Of a DNA stretch of 64,000 nucleotides, positions 46,623 to 59,233 are shown in pieces; within the stretch, counting starts at the first letter, position 1; every line of letters begins with the position of its first letter. The position numbers and the translations under genes were made by a program. The DNA is from Ascidia mentula (taxonomy: Eukaryota > Chordata > Ascidiacea > Phlebobranchia > Ascidiidae). Under the pieces are notes generated by a model. The model was not told the DNA's origin, did no database searches, and saw nothing but the letters and a program-made list of their open reading frames with translations. Location of the stretch: positions 2,356,001 to 2,420,000 of the forward strand of contig OX387203.1 of assembly GCA_947561715.1 (NCBI GenBank), given 5' to 3'.

Positions 46623-49600
46623 TTAGTGGTCACCACAGATGTACCCGGTAGCTACCGAGTGAACATCACAATCATGGGGAAATTGAGATATTTCCGTACC
46701 AGGCTGTGGGAAATCGCTCGTTTTATCTTTATCCGCCGATAGAAATACTACGTCGGGGTTGGACATAACTTTCTCAGTGCGTTGGGACACCGACGGCTTA
46801 AACCTAAATGAATTAGTTTCTCGATTCCTGGTCACAGGAGCTGCATGGCCGCTGTGTTCGCTTTGGCCGCTGTAAGTACCTCTTCCAGTGTCGTCAGAAA
46901 TTCCAGAATAACTGAAATTTTGCGAGAAGCTGCTCCCGGGAAAGCTCAACGCAGAAGACGTCGGGCCGAAGTTACTCATGTACGAATCCCCACTTTCTAA
47001 ACCGTCAGTGTATCCACCCGAGAATGGGTTCGTCTGATATCCGGAGATATAGCCTTCTTCTGCATAAAAAGTCATCATTGCCATTTCATGTAAATGTTAA
47101 TTATCGCAGCTTAAAAAAATAATTTATTCGCATTTAACATGATCAGGTTTGCTCACGGCAGTGCAAAAGCGAATCTGAATCAGCAACATGGCATCAAGTT
47201 GCATTTGTAAAAAATCGAATGGCGCGAAAAAGTTACATAGCAAAGAAATGCGCCAACTGGGCATGCTCGCCATACTTGCTACACCTGCAGTTTAAAAGAA
47301 ATTAAAAAAGTTGTTTAAAATTTGATAATCCGGGACTATGTGTACAACGATACTTGTGGTGAACCAAAAGGTACCGCTTATACAACAGAACCAGTGACGC
47401 CATGCGTAAAGTTTTTGTTTTTGCACGTTCGATAACTTGCAGGAGTTATAACACATTCCCAGTTACCAAACCGCTTGAACTCTATGTCTCACCTGTTAAC
47501 GAGCCACCGTCGCTATCAGAATCTTGTTTCTCTGGGTTGGCAAAGATGTCCGTGACAGACTTGATTGGCGAATCTGTGAATACCACAGCATACGTTCAGC
47601 AACATCAGGCTTAGCCGACAAAAGTTTAATACGAGTGTAACTGCTTTTCAAACTGACCCAAATACACAGCGCAGACGAGGATCTACGTATTGGTCATGGT
47701 ATATATCAGAGGAAACCGAACTTTCGCGCTATAATGCAAAAGGTTTGTTTTGTCTTTAAATTAGTTTTATCTTTGCGAAATAACGTTAACAACGACAACG
47801 TGATGAAACAGAATAAACTAAATCTTTCAAATCAACAACATCCATCGACCGTACAAGCCAAATGGCAAATGACATATTTTCCATGTTGTTTTGTATTGTA
47901 GAATGTTGCGGTAACGAAAGATCGAAGCCACAATTTGCTTCACTATTTCGGAGAATTCGCGCGTGCAGGGTCTTATTTTGGAACTGAATATTGATTTGCT
48001 CGCATGGTGACCGAAAATACTGTGTCTGTGCGCCATTAAGAGCAACATAATTTGTTTGGTTCATGGGGTTTATTATTATTTTTTTAGTATGTCTAAAAAA
48101 AATTTCAGTTGTCGTTGAAGCAGCATGTCAGAAAATTAGTCGGTTTGCCAAACATTTTACCACGTAACGACTTCGCACATTCCCCAAACTTCACAAAAGT
48201 TTTAACCAAAAGATACGGGAGACTTTTGCAGCAATATGAGGCTATTTGTAAATGCTAACTCGCAATACATTAAAATGACAACGATTGGGCACCAGAATCG
48301 AAATCACCGCCGACGGCGTCCCTACGTTATCAGGTCGAGTGACGACCCCACATTTTATACCCAGGCAAGGGAAAACGTTTATCGTGTTCTTTTCACCTTT
48401 ATATTGCAACATCAGTGTTTTGTTAAACCCAATTACGTGCCCAAAACTAAAGGAAAAGCTAATGTGGTCATTGGATCGCTAGTTGTTTAAATATAAATTT
48501 ACACGTGTTAGCAATATGACACCGTTTTTAATAAAAGCCAGTACGTTACAGCTACTTGAAAGTAAACTGCCTATGACAACCGGAAGTACCTGGTTTGACG
48601 AACGGAATGGACTCAAATTTTTCTTCTTGTTCTGAGATGGGAAACCTCGGCTCTTCGCTCTCGATAGTTTTACCAGTTTCCTTTAGAACGTTTTGCTGAA
48701 AAACAACATAAAATATTATGGCCCCTTTGCATAGGCAATGTGGCGGAGGCGTGATTAAGATAACGGTCCAACAACGGAAATGGCGCAGTGGACGCAAATT
48801 TATCTGTGATAACTTTGAATTAATGCGTTATGAACTTCCAAAATCACTCACAAAAAGCGTTAAACTATCAACGTCAGTGTAATTTTTTGTTTTAAAATAT
48901 CACAGAAATATTAGTTTCGCCTTGACGGAATCGTCAGTTTCTGCGCCAAAAAAACCTGCCTAAGGTATGAAATTTATTGGCGATTATTTTTAAAGGAAGT
49001 TGTTTCATTTGGCGATTTAATGTTGAGAGTCTGATCGTAAATCCTATTTATAGCGACTTATATTTGTGCCGACATTAACCGTACCCAATCCACTGGAAGA
49101 TTTTTTTCTTTTGGCAAAAACACAAATAACTTATCGACTGGACTTACCAATTCTGGTGGAACAGAGTAGAGTTTTCGTAGACGGTCTTTGATCCGTGGCC
49201 ACAGGGCAAGAATGGACAAAGTCAAAACGGTTGAAAAAGCGACTCCAACAAAAACCAAAAGGGTGGAAGTGGCCACTCCGTGCTGATCGTCAAGATTCCT
49301 TGATCGCGATACGGGCGATAAACCCGTTTCTGTCGAAAATGAAAATTGCTTAGTGCTAAAAACGTATATATGTTGAATACTGCTCCTAATTATGTTCCTG
49401 CGACTCAAAAGGAGTAAAGGACGATCGTCACCAGGGTGTTAATAAGGTTCATTTCGGAGCCTCAGAAATATAACATCTTGATTTGACGACAGGTCCGCCG
49501 CCATCGACCTGCTTAGGCTGATTCCGTAAGCATCTTTGACATTTTCTCCAAAATACTCCTAATTCATACTTTTACGACAATCCTAAACGCACCAAGTTGT

Positions 49601-51943
49601 TGTAAAACAAATTCGTTAAATTTATTTGGCCACAGCGGCAGAGAAAATAGATACATCGACATTTTGACATGTTGAAGCATCTCTTTATAGGTAGTTTTGT
49701 TACGTTGGCAAAATCCTGATTTTCGGCAATGAAATTAGGAATTATTGCTTGAACAAGGAGACCGATTAGGTAAAAATAGTCTAGTATTAAACGGCAATGC
49801 GGACATTTGCAAAAAAAAGTTTGGCGAACCCATGCTTTAAATCTGAGCAAAACGCTAAGGGACTTACCGTGGCCTGCCATACAGTAGTGCTCACCATCCG
49901 AACGCTCAAAGAAATAACAAAGCATGTGTTTCGGTGCAGTTGCAAATGTGAAGTTTGAATTTAATGGGAGCTCATGTTCTGTGCATGTCTTGTTTTTAAC
50001 AACTTTCCGCCAATACTGAGTGATGTCGTAAACGGTACGGTTGAAGAACTGGTTGACGTGTGTTCTGTCCAGCAACTTGGCGCCATTTCTTCGAACAACG
50101 ACTGCACAGAAAACATAACCTTTTCGGTAAGCTCTTCTGTTATTTTCTTAACCTCCAAAAATAGTCAAAAAATGGCAGGCGAATTTTTAGTATTTTTGGA
50201 TATCTTTGAATCGAACATATTGATTCCCCACGACAAATTTTCAAGCTTCTTCATATTTTAAAACTATTTGAACACCATTAATTACCTTCGGGGAGCTCGT
50301 AGGTACAGAGGTGACCCATACTCCTTACAGCGTCATTATTGCGATCATTTTCGTTCGTTGAGTAAGTTTTAATTTTGCGTTGGATTGCACGCATAATACC
50401 CGTGGTTTCCTCTATGATGAGGCAAAATTCCATGTATGTTTTTTTCTCTACATAACATTTACGGAGTGGGGGTTTGGAAGTCACCGGTTTTTCTGTTCCT
50501 ACAAAAACATAACATGGAACTTTAACGAGAAAATTTTAAAAGTTTTTCGCTCTGTTTTTCGTTTGAAACAAATACAATCACGTAAAATTTAATAACCGGC
50601 GTTTAGTCATGCACAATTGAATTCGCTTTTGAAAGCAGAAAAAGAAATCTTACCGACAGTTTTATCCGAAGGATAATATTCCAAGAATGGTTTGGCAGAA
50701 ACAAGCCATTCCCCCCTGTACGAAAGCCCTGGGAAGAAATCTCCAGTCTGATCAACGTTAATTCTGCATTTCCTACGTTTCAAACGCACACGACAGCAAG
50801 TGGAAACAGGCACTCCGTTTTTCTTGCCCCTACACATAGAATTTCCAATGTGTATTTCGATATTGAACTAATTGACAGTAAATTCGATAAATAATTGTAT
50901 CAGCAGTGTCGCTTTTTGCTCAATTTTGGGGCCAACCATGTGGTTTATAATGCTGATGTTCGAGTAATTTATTTGCAGACCATAAATTTCAGTTATTTTT
51001 TTGGCGAGTTTTTAATTTAAAGTTTCCAATGAGACATACTTGGAAGAAAGGCATTTGTGTTTCGTGACTCAACTAAAAAAAATAACAGCTAAAGGATTCA
51101 TATGAAAGTAAGTATGAAGTTTTGTGAAAAAAACAGCGAAGCAATGAACCAAGTTGTTTATATTGTAAAAAACAACACTTATATTGTGCGGTATTTACGT
51201 ACTTTTTTTAATTCGCAAAGCGGTGTGATGATAAGCGACCACCTCACACATTTCGTCGTTGCCAATTTGTTTGCGATTAAATAGTAATTTTACGTCAAAA
51301 TTAATTTTTGTTTGCTGATGGTGGTACAAGAGTTTCTAAACTAAAACATGGAAATATTCATGAAAGAAAAAACTGATAATTGGCATAGAAAAAGAATGTA
51401 CGGTAACAGGTATCGAATAACTTGCCACTTACTTCGGCCTAAAGAAGGCAGTGATGGACAACCTGTTTATGTTTTTAGATTTGTTGTAAGTCCACGACCA
51501 TTCTTGTCCATCCACAGCACCGAAATGTACGTGTTTTCCTTTTTTCCGAAGCCAATTCAGGTCATCTTCAAAACAAACAAATGGTGGTCTTTTTAAGTGA
51601 ATTAACATAATAGGTGAGTGTATGCCTTCATTAGAGACCATTCCTTCATCAAATAACAACTGCAAAACAACCCTATTTAAAGTTTGTATATGTCATAATT
51701 TTAAACAGATTGAGAACGAAAGTGTTTCGGAATCAAAACTGTGTCGGTTGAAATACCTTTGCTTTTAAGTGGTTCCATGCGCATGTCATGAAGGCGGTCT
51801 GTGCACTTGGCTTTCTTGTATGCAGTTGAGTTTTTATAAGCTGGAAGTTCGTGGCAATCCTTCAACTCGAAATAGATAGATTGCGTTTGGACAAACAAAA
51901 GACCTTGAAGTAGAAAATACAGAAGAAGGCGTATTCGGACCAT
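46623..51943 (-). CDS. R4: tandem copy of R3
   Basis: Exons: 51943-51757, about 51659-51433, 50829-50654, 50498-50286, 50101-49868, 49329-49148, 48695-48590, 47573-47493 and 47059-46623, each matching R3, with the same uncertain exon 1/exon 2 join. Signal peptide MVRIRLLLYFLLQGLLFVQT, membrane helix and KLYSVPPEL are kept. Of the tail tyrosines, SYMSNF, FSYSGI and TYSGQ are kept, while the DKDYTSDF tyrosine of R3 is lysine here. One ectodomain cysteine of R3 (IACKKAMC) is tyrosine (TAYKKAKC). Open frames across all later exons argue that both copies are or were recently under constraint. Confidence 0.72.
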
Positions 51944-52044
51944 GGCCTTACGATGATCTTGTCCGATTGAAATCTGTAATATCACTTGCTTATTAAAAAT
52001 ATGCACATCCTTTAATAACAGGAAAAACAACAATTATATGAATT

Positions 52045-52330
52045 GCGTAAGCTGCAGACAGATGGCCACTATTTCGACCTCAAAGGTCCAATCAGTGCAG
52101 CTGGTGCGACTATCAGACGACTTTGCATACAGCCAAGCAAAGACTTCCACTTTGTGGTGACTATACAATCACTGTCTTCCGTTGGGCACCAAACTAGGTG
52201 CAACCTTACAGAGAAAACAAGGTGGAAACACCATGACCAAGCAAAGCTCAAACAGTGCCGTCGGGCCCCGTGTCACAATAATCATATGATAAGCAAACAA
52301 TAATATGATTGGCGATTGTTAAATATTCGG
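52045..52330. mobile_element. Family-2 MITE upstream of R4
   Basis: The duplicate of the element at 43953-44240, with the same gctgcagacagatggccact and tttcgacctcaaaggtc start. It lies about 100 bases upstream of the R4 start codon. Confidence 0.65.
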
Positions 52331-52950
52331 AAAATTTATGCGTCAAACGGCAAAGACTAAAATAAGAAACCTATTCTGCGCCAGGATATGCTACAAGAAC
52401 TTTTGAAGTAACAATGCAAACGAGTAACCAATACTTTCAACTGCGGGATTAGTAATAACGAAAAACCATGAGCTAATTCATAATGTAAACTTTTATCACA
52501 TGCTATTGCTTGCGTTGCCTGTTCTTCCTAAACCTGTAAAGCAAGAAAAATGGCAAAAACGTAGCGCATTAACACCCGAAAATCGGAAACAAAACTTCAA
52601 ATAACCTGTAAATTGCTGAAGCAGGACAAGTTTATGAGCTAATGGCAACTGAGAAGACACACTGCAGTCTACAGGCAGAAGGCAGCGTTCTTCCTCTTTT
52701 TCCCCGTGTCTTTCTGCGAACAAACGCAACAAATCCCCCCGTTTCGAAACTAAACGTGAGAAAGGAGTAGGTTTATAACAACACAATTCCAGCTGGTATG
52801 CACTGAGATTGAAGAGAATTCGTTGCTGAAAGTGAACATTTCATACGCATTTGTAAGCTATTTTGAAAAAGCAGCACGCCACGTCACACTGCAATTCTCT
52901 TCAATATATGCGAGGATTATTGACAATTTTAACATTTCACTAGCCATGCG

Positions 52951-54861
52951 AAATTACGCTTCACTAGAAACTCTACACAAACAATTCGTGAAAATCCTTA
53001 AGTGATGGCCGCCTTCCTTTTCATTTTTGGCGTCACAGCGAGGAAGGTTGTCGTATCGTGGAACCAAAAAAACTTTAAATATGCTGTGATTGGACCTCCG
53101 TTAGCTGTCACATCTTTCTCAAGCAAAATGCAAACAAAACGTACCAGAGTAAAATTAAACATCGGGACAATAGCGACATGACTGTACAACCGCTTAGCCA
53201 TGGACTACAAGAATAATGAGCACAGAAAAAACATCTTTTCGCTCGTAACAACAATCACGGCCATTGGTCGGCTCAGACCATGACTAACGATGGCCCAACG
53301 AAAACACTGTGTGTTATTTTATTCTATATAGTCCACAAACAACGAGATTTGTGGTCATAAGTTTAAAGAGGTTCTAACCCAAAGCACACCAGACGTAATG
53401 TAAAATAAATAAGTTCAGAACTGGCACAAACACCTATAGTTCAGCACTACCTCGCGGTCCTATTTATAGAAATCCACACAAAAGTTTGGGAATGGGTGTT
53501 GGCGTTCGACGTGACACTAAAACGTTCTGACCATGTGTGTGGGCCACGTTTTGTTGCGTACCACACGGTACAAGGTGTGGCTGGACAGAGACCTGAACAT
53601 TATTTATGCGAGGTTATTTGTCCAACTCGCAGGCACGTATATAGTATCCTTTTTTGGGCAACTGTACGTTGGGGATGAGGAAATTAAACTCTCCACCGTG
53701 TCCACCGATAAGCGGTTGAATTTTACAAGACGGCATTTCCGTCATAGCCGTTCAAAGGGAACTTACTTGAGAATGCAGGTGCGTTGGTGCAATTCAGCTG
53801 TATAAAAATACATATCAATTCATGCGAAGACAAACAAATCGCGAAAGATTACAGTGTTTTGGAAAAGCCAGAAAAGTGCAGCTTAAATATAAGACCACCG
53901 GCGTGGCAAGACCGGCGATTTCGGAAAAAAATATTGACGAAGTCATTTGGCAATAACAGCAATGTCCACAGCTTTGCCAAACAAAGCGATTCACACAAAG
54001 CAACCTTTTTTGTTCCATTAAAAAGATATCAAAGCAACCACCTTGTCTGAAAATTTAGTTCGTAAATATTATGCATATATCAGATGTTAAGAAGAGAAAC
54101 TATGTGCACTATATCAAAATCAAAAGACCCTAACATCCAAATGTACAGTTCCTTTTTCAACAAAATTTTCAAAAAAATTCACACCTAGTTGAACCCCCAG
54201 GGTAGATTGATAAAACTGCAAAGCTTTTTTGAAACAAAGACCTTTTATTCACGCTATATTACTTTGTCCGTGTCAAGAGTGACGAAGCACGTTGGTCAAT
54301 TAGGTTGTATTTACTCTCCTGGCTTGCTTGTCAATGAAATAAATATTAATTTGTCCGTGTTAGCACTTACATCACTTTTCTATTATGCGCCCATTGATTG
54401 TATTGATTTTATGCGTTGCAAATGTGCAGAGGGCGTAATTTAAAGAATGAAAAGTTTCCAGTTTTAGATGCTTTTTGGGATCATCCGGCTTAAGACATTC
54501 ACCCTGGTTTTTGGGATAATCCCCCTTAGACATTCACCCTGAACTAAGTGTGCGCAACCCAAACAGCAATGCGTGCTATTTCGTTGTACACTAACTAACT
54601 ATACATTCGTATAACCTATATTTCGTGGGTTATTTTTATACCTGTAGTCAAACGCTTGTTTCTACGTTGTTCCGTCAAATACAACAAACAGTGAAGAACG
54701 ACATTTTGAAAGTAGTTTCCAACATTCTGGGAGAAATTCAGCCTGCGTTTCAGTTTAAACGAATCGGGTGCCAAATCTGCTACCTTGGTACGGAACAATG
54801 CACAACAAGACAAGCGGAAGTAAACCGTAGACGAAATGCGGCATACACAAGATGAGGTATA
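52951..54861. other. Region without an assigned gene, right of the duplication
   Basis: Open frames at 53533-53805 and 53784-54050 (plus) overlap in different frames and show no family features. A tandem repeat lies at 54471-54541. No promoter or RNA gene was recognised. Confidence 0.5.
54471..54541 (+). repeat. Two-copy tandem repeat
   Basis: Two adjacent ~35-base copies, each running from ttttgggat to gacattcaccctg, with a few differences. Confidence 0.85.
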
Positions 54862-54985
54862 AATAAAAAAGCCAAAGCTAGAATGCTGTTCATCATAATC
54901 CTGGTAAACGATTCAAACTCATAGTTTGAGTTCCTGTATGAGTTCGAAACGTTTACCAGCATTATATCTTTGGCTTTGTTATTTA
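54862..54985. mobile_element. Small foldback element (family 3)
   Basis: The arms agctagaatgctg... and gagttcgaaacgtttaccag pair as inverted repeats and match the arm ends of the element at 31621-32087. The long inner arms of that copy are absent. Confidence 0.75.
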
Positions 54986-54987
54986 GA

Positions 54988-55687
54988 CTACTTAGCTCCA
55001 GATACTTTGCACACAAGATGAGGTAATGTTGCAAATGGTTTGGTGGTAATCGGCCATCCACGTTTTTTTGTACAGCTAAAAAGCTGCCAATACCACAAAT
55101 CTAAAGGAATTAGGATATCAAACAAGCCTTTGAAAGCAACCGACGTAAACAATATATAGATACGAAAGTATCCACATAAGAACGCAACTAAAAACTGCCA
55201 CCGCCATTTACCACTGAAGGGCAACCCACAATAGTTTGGTGTTGTTTCAAACCGCGGCTTGTACAAATAATTGAAAGATAAAAAAAACTCCGACGTGGAC
55301 AAGATGACAACACCTTTCAGTTATTCACTACACAAAGGTTATGCAAGACTACAACAGGAAAAGCCACCTGGCACAAACAATAGACTAAATACAGCACCTG
55401 TTACATTTGGAAACCCGATGGGGCTTCCAAACCATGGTATATAAAACATAGAACAACGTTTTATGCCTGGGCTCCGTGTAAACATAAAACCGAGGTATGT
55501 AAACCATGCACTTGATTGGGACCAAGCGCCATAAATGGCGAAAAAAAAACAGAAAACAACTCGACGCCCATTTAACAAAACCTTCAAAATGGACGAAGAA
55601 AGTACAACGCGTCTCGAATTTTTTCAAACTACAATTGCTTTGTTTCAGCTGCTGAAATTCGGTTGCATCACCTGAGACCTTGCGCAA
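54988..55687 (-). other. Unassigned minus-strand open frames
   Basis: Three overlapping open frames (54988-55302, 55339-55587, 55385-55687) are rich in aromatic and aliphatic residues and could hint at exons of a membrane protein. No motif, signal or matching splice phases could be secured, and base composition alone might explain the hydrophobicity. Confidence 0.2.
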
Positions 55688-57722
55688 CAGGAGCTGTTAC
55701 ATGCCCACGCAGAATTCTCCACTCACAACCGCAAAACAACAACTTCCTTTGAAGATGGGGCCTCATTATAACAACAAAAACGGATTAGGCAGGTCATGTG
55801 TGGAACTTTATACCGGATTGTTTTCTCTATGATGTGTGAAAGTTTAGCGCCTCCACAGAGTGGGCTAACTATAGCCATTAGGAACCGGACCTATCAGCAA
55901 GTTTTGGAAACTATATATCGCAATGTCACGTATTCAAAACCAAAGGGCTCAGTAGGGGGTGTGGGAATTTTTGACTTGTCGTAATTCGAATATTTGTTTA
56001 TATTTTGTTTTAAACTTGGTCTTTCTACTCTTTTACATTTACACCTGTCTTTCTGACGCCTTTGCTATTTATCTCACTTGCTTTTCGTCTTTCAACTTGC
56101 GCTACTAAGTCTCCTTTGTCGCGTAATCGCAGCAATCTCTTTGGTACTGCCTCGTCTGATATCGCCCTATACATTTGCGACTCTTTCCACAAATAAACAG
56201 ATCATAGTTTTCGGTCTCCTAGATCATGGTTTTCAATCTAACAGATCACAACGTGATCTCATAGATCACGGTATTCGGTCTAACAGATCGCAATGTGATC
56301 TTTCAGATTTGGTCTCATCGACCAGCACAGATCTAAGTTTTGTTCCGACAGGACCTGCAGGCAGCATGTTGTCTCATTGGAATTTCCGGACAGGTTTGAT
56401 GTTGGGTTCGCGGTGATGCAATTTCTGCAAAATCTTCCGACATACCAACTGCGACCCTTCAGGGGGCTCAGTATCACAAAACGCTTTGGTTCGCCGGATT
56501 ACTGTTAAGGTTGCTGTACACAGAATGCGTATTGCGTTAACATGCGTAAATCGCATCCGAAAACGGATCGACAGATTACGTACGTAAAAGGAACAACTTT
56601 TCGTTCCGAACCATCCGTTAAAGGACACTGTACACATAATCCGTTATCGTACGAATTTACGCTTGGTTGCGCATGTAAACAAAGGACCGATGACTGCTGA
56701 ACAAAATCAGCACTGCTATCGTGAAATGCTATTTTAGCAAATTAGAAAAACAAAATTAGGCAATCCAATGGAGCAAGGATGGAGACTACAATGCATGCAA
56801 GGATTTTTCGTACAGTGAGAAAATATGTTGCAATAATTCCTTACTCATAGCTTCCACGACTGATCGCTTTACAGAAGAAAATACAAATATACGGGGTTTG
56901 ATCGTAAAATGAAATGTGTTGATTGTTTGCAAATGATTGATTTTTTAAGGTGATTGGCCTTAAATTATTCGAATTAGTACTTTGAGGTTTTTTAGTTGTT
57001 CGGAAATCAAAGCATTGGTTGCGTGCAAAGTTTCACCCAATTGTTCCAATGCAAAATCATTGTAGTTAAATGATATAAATTATTTTACATATCATCTTGC
57101 TAAGTTAAAACACTATTACGGATATATCCACAACCGCAGCCTTCCTCCTTCTCTTTTTACCAACCGAACTGGGTGAACAACCAGCTAATGCTTGTGGAAT
57201 CACTGATCTACAATTTGCAACTTTATTCGAACTTACGTACTCGGCGACACGAATCCCGAATACCTTTACTTATTATTGGCCGAGCGTTGTGAGGTTTGCA
57301 AAATTACACCAATGCCATAAGTGCTGCCACCGAGTGGGCAGTAATAGTCTGAATCAATATACGCCAGCGGGCGATCTTCAGACTCACTGTTAAAAGTTGA
57401 AGGCTTCCGTCGTGACATTTGGCGACAAAGCAGTAAACCTGGTCGTGAATAGTTGGTGGGTACAAAATCCCAGGAGTTCGCAGAGAAATTTAACTGACTT
57501 TCAAACATGCGTTTACCACTCGAAAAACGTGCGATAAATGTGTGTTATGCACATGCTTTGAAGTAATCTTGTAAACTTCGTTGTCGAACGCCATTAATGA
57601 CTGCAACCAGCATCTAGACCGGTTGTATTAAACACGAAAGGAGGGCGAAAATCCAACAACAATACAGTGAACAAAATACCTACACAGAGTCTAAATTGAA
57701 ACAACTTATGTCTTGGAACAAT
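55688..57722. other. Region without an assigned gene
   Basis: Contains a minisatellite-like repeat (56200-56312) and an 80-codon minus-strand frame at 57266-57508 (MFESQLNFSANSWDFV...CPLGGSTYGIGVIL) that may be a lone exon but is not recognised. Nothing else could be supported. Confidence 0.45.
56200..56312 (+). repeat. Tandem repeat rich in agatca
   Basis: About two and a half copies of a ~42-base unit containing gatcaYggttttc/tattcggtctaac and acagatc-caacgtgatct motifs. The nested palindromes agatcacaacgtgatct could form small hairpins. Confidence 0.8.
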
Positions 57723-57904
57723 CCTCTAATTTATGCCAACAGATTTTTTTTGGAAAAATCGATTTTGCTTATCTTAGCATCATCAATTTTGTATATACAA
57801 ATTCTACAAAAATTCCATTCAAAATAATAGAAATCAAAAACGGATAATGCTTAGATAAGCGAAATCGATTTTTCTAAATACATCTGCTGACATAAATTAA
57901 GAGG
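57723..57904. mobile_element. MITE (family 4)
   Basis: A 182-base element with ~45-base inverted ends: cctctaatttatgccaacag at the left and its imperfect complement at the right, each followed by aaaatcgatttt/ttcgctta sequence. One end of a related element adjoins the hAT insertion at 36884-36931 and its duplicate at about 44908-44955. Confidence 0.85.
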
Positions 57905-58336
57905 TTTTTGCTTCAACATACAAATCTATTGCAGTAATTTCCTGTCGCAGAATAAAATACTATGCCTATTCCACACAGTTAATAAGCAAGTATTTTTGAA
58001 ACAAATAACTTCAAAATGGAAAATGTCACAAATCGGAATTTATCAACTCATGAAACTATGATCAATACTTGCGTCACAATACTACGCAGTACCCAAAGAG
58101 TACAACCATAGTTCAACCGGTTATCAAATGACGCGGTACAAAACACAATAGGCGGCACAAATGGTTCCCTGCCTCGGCATGGTTGGAAAAACATCCACTG
58201 ATGAATGGAACGCACTGGGCGAAAAATGAGATCAAACTCATCATGGTTTTGCAGTGGCGTTTAAGACGCAAACGGCAAACAATAATGCAAACGCGTTAAA
58301 GTGGTGTTAAACCCTGAACACACAGTCGGAACCAAC

Positions 58337-59233
58337 GCTGACTTTGTCTTCTTTGACAGCATGCCACGTACTGAGTGGATTCCCAGTGATTGATGGCACA
58401 CCTGGATTTGGGTTTTGGCGCCGCAGAAGTGGAACACAGGTCAAATTGCGGAAAATCGGTGTTAGGTTGCAGCGGTCTAAGCAGCAAATCGGCAATTTTG
58501 ACATTTGTTACGCATCAGGTCCTCAAGGTTGGGATTCAACGAACCATAAACAGTTAATGTTGACATAGTTGTTACGGTTTCGTCACTTGCCGCAGAATGT
58601 TTTTGAACATAAGCAGAGACTAGACGACGCTTTCGCTAAGCTGTGTTGTCAAATAAACAGGACATAGCGTTATTCGGAAGGAAAAAATCGCGAATTTCGA
58701 TCGGTGTAAGAATGCGCAGACCAACGACACAGGTTGTATTTCAATAGGTATCGGAAAATAGCCTTTTAAGAGAAAAGGAAAGTGAGCGATTGTGCACTGG
58801 TCAACACATAACCCACATGATAAAATTAGAATTGCAGATTGGCAAGCACTGTTTACGTCTCCCAAGCACCGGCAGTTTCAATTTCTGTTTTTCGTACGTC
58901 AACATAGTACGTTTAGGCCAGAATACTCCCGTGGCCACTGCGGCGACGAGATTGCTCCTCACCAACACAAAGCACAGGCTATTACTGCAGGAAACGAATA
59001 TACAGTCTGGAGTAAAACTTTAGAACCAACACGCACAGTTAACAATACGACGTAAAGTGTTCTGAAGGAGTTTGCCCAGTTGGCGAGATAGACGATGTGA
59101 TCGGTTTTCTTACGCCGATGAATACAGTTAGTGTAAACATGGAAGCAAGTGACAACAATGGAAAAGTGAAAAAAGTGTCAACAAAACCAGGGTATTTTAT
59201 AATTTCTGACTCGTGCACGTGGCCCTCGAACTA
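58337..59233 (+). other. Possible small unrecognised gene upstream of the transporter
   Basis: A polypyrimidine/AG acceptor near 58359 opens a frame (CHVLSGFPVIDGTPGFGFWR...). Further frames at 58770-59022 and 59058-59233 (CSEGVCPVGEIDDVIGFLTP...SDSCTWPSN and stop) could be later exons, but joining them needs very short introns and competing frames overlap at 58792-59055. No known domain was recognised. Coding is possible but weakly supported. Confidence 0.25.

Larger units (their letters stand above)
44838..52947 (+). repeat. Tandem segmental duplication, copy 2
   Basis: The second ~8.1 kb copy begins abruptly with the last ~45 bases of the hAT element (ttttttgtctgttgttaaat) although no hAT body precedes it. 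The copies are head to tail. The right edge is where the match to copy 1 stops, near tcactagccatg (52940-52951). Copy 2 has small insertions, for example around 49780-49815. Confidence 0.92.

Noticed and set aside
52823-53005. 60-codon frame spanning the right edge of the duplication
   Set aside because: The copy 1 counterpart is cut at the junction and neither shows a recognisable domain; kept only as a marker of the breakpoint.
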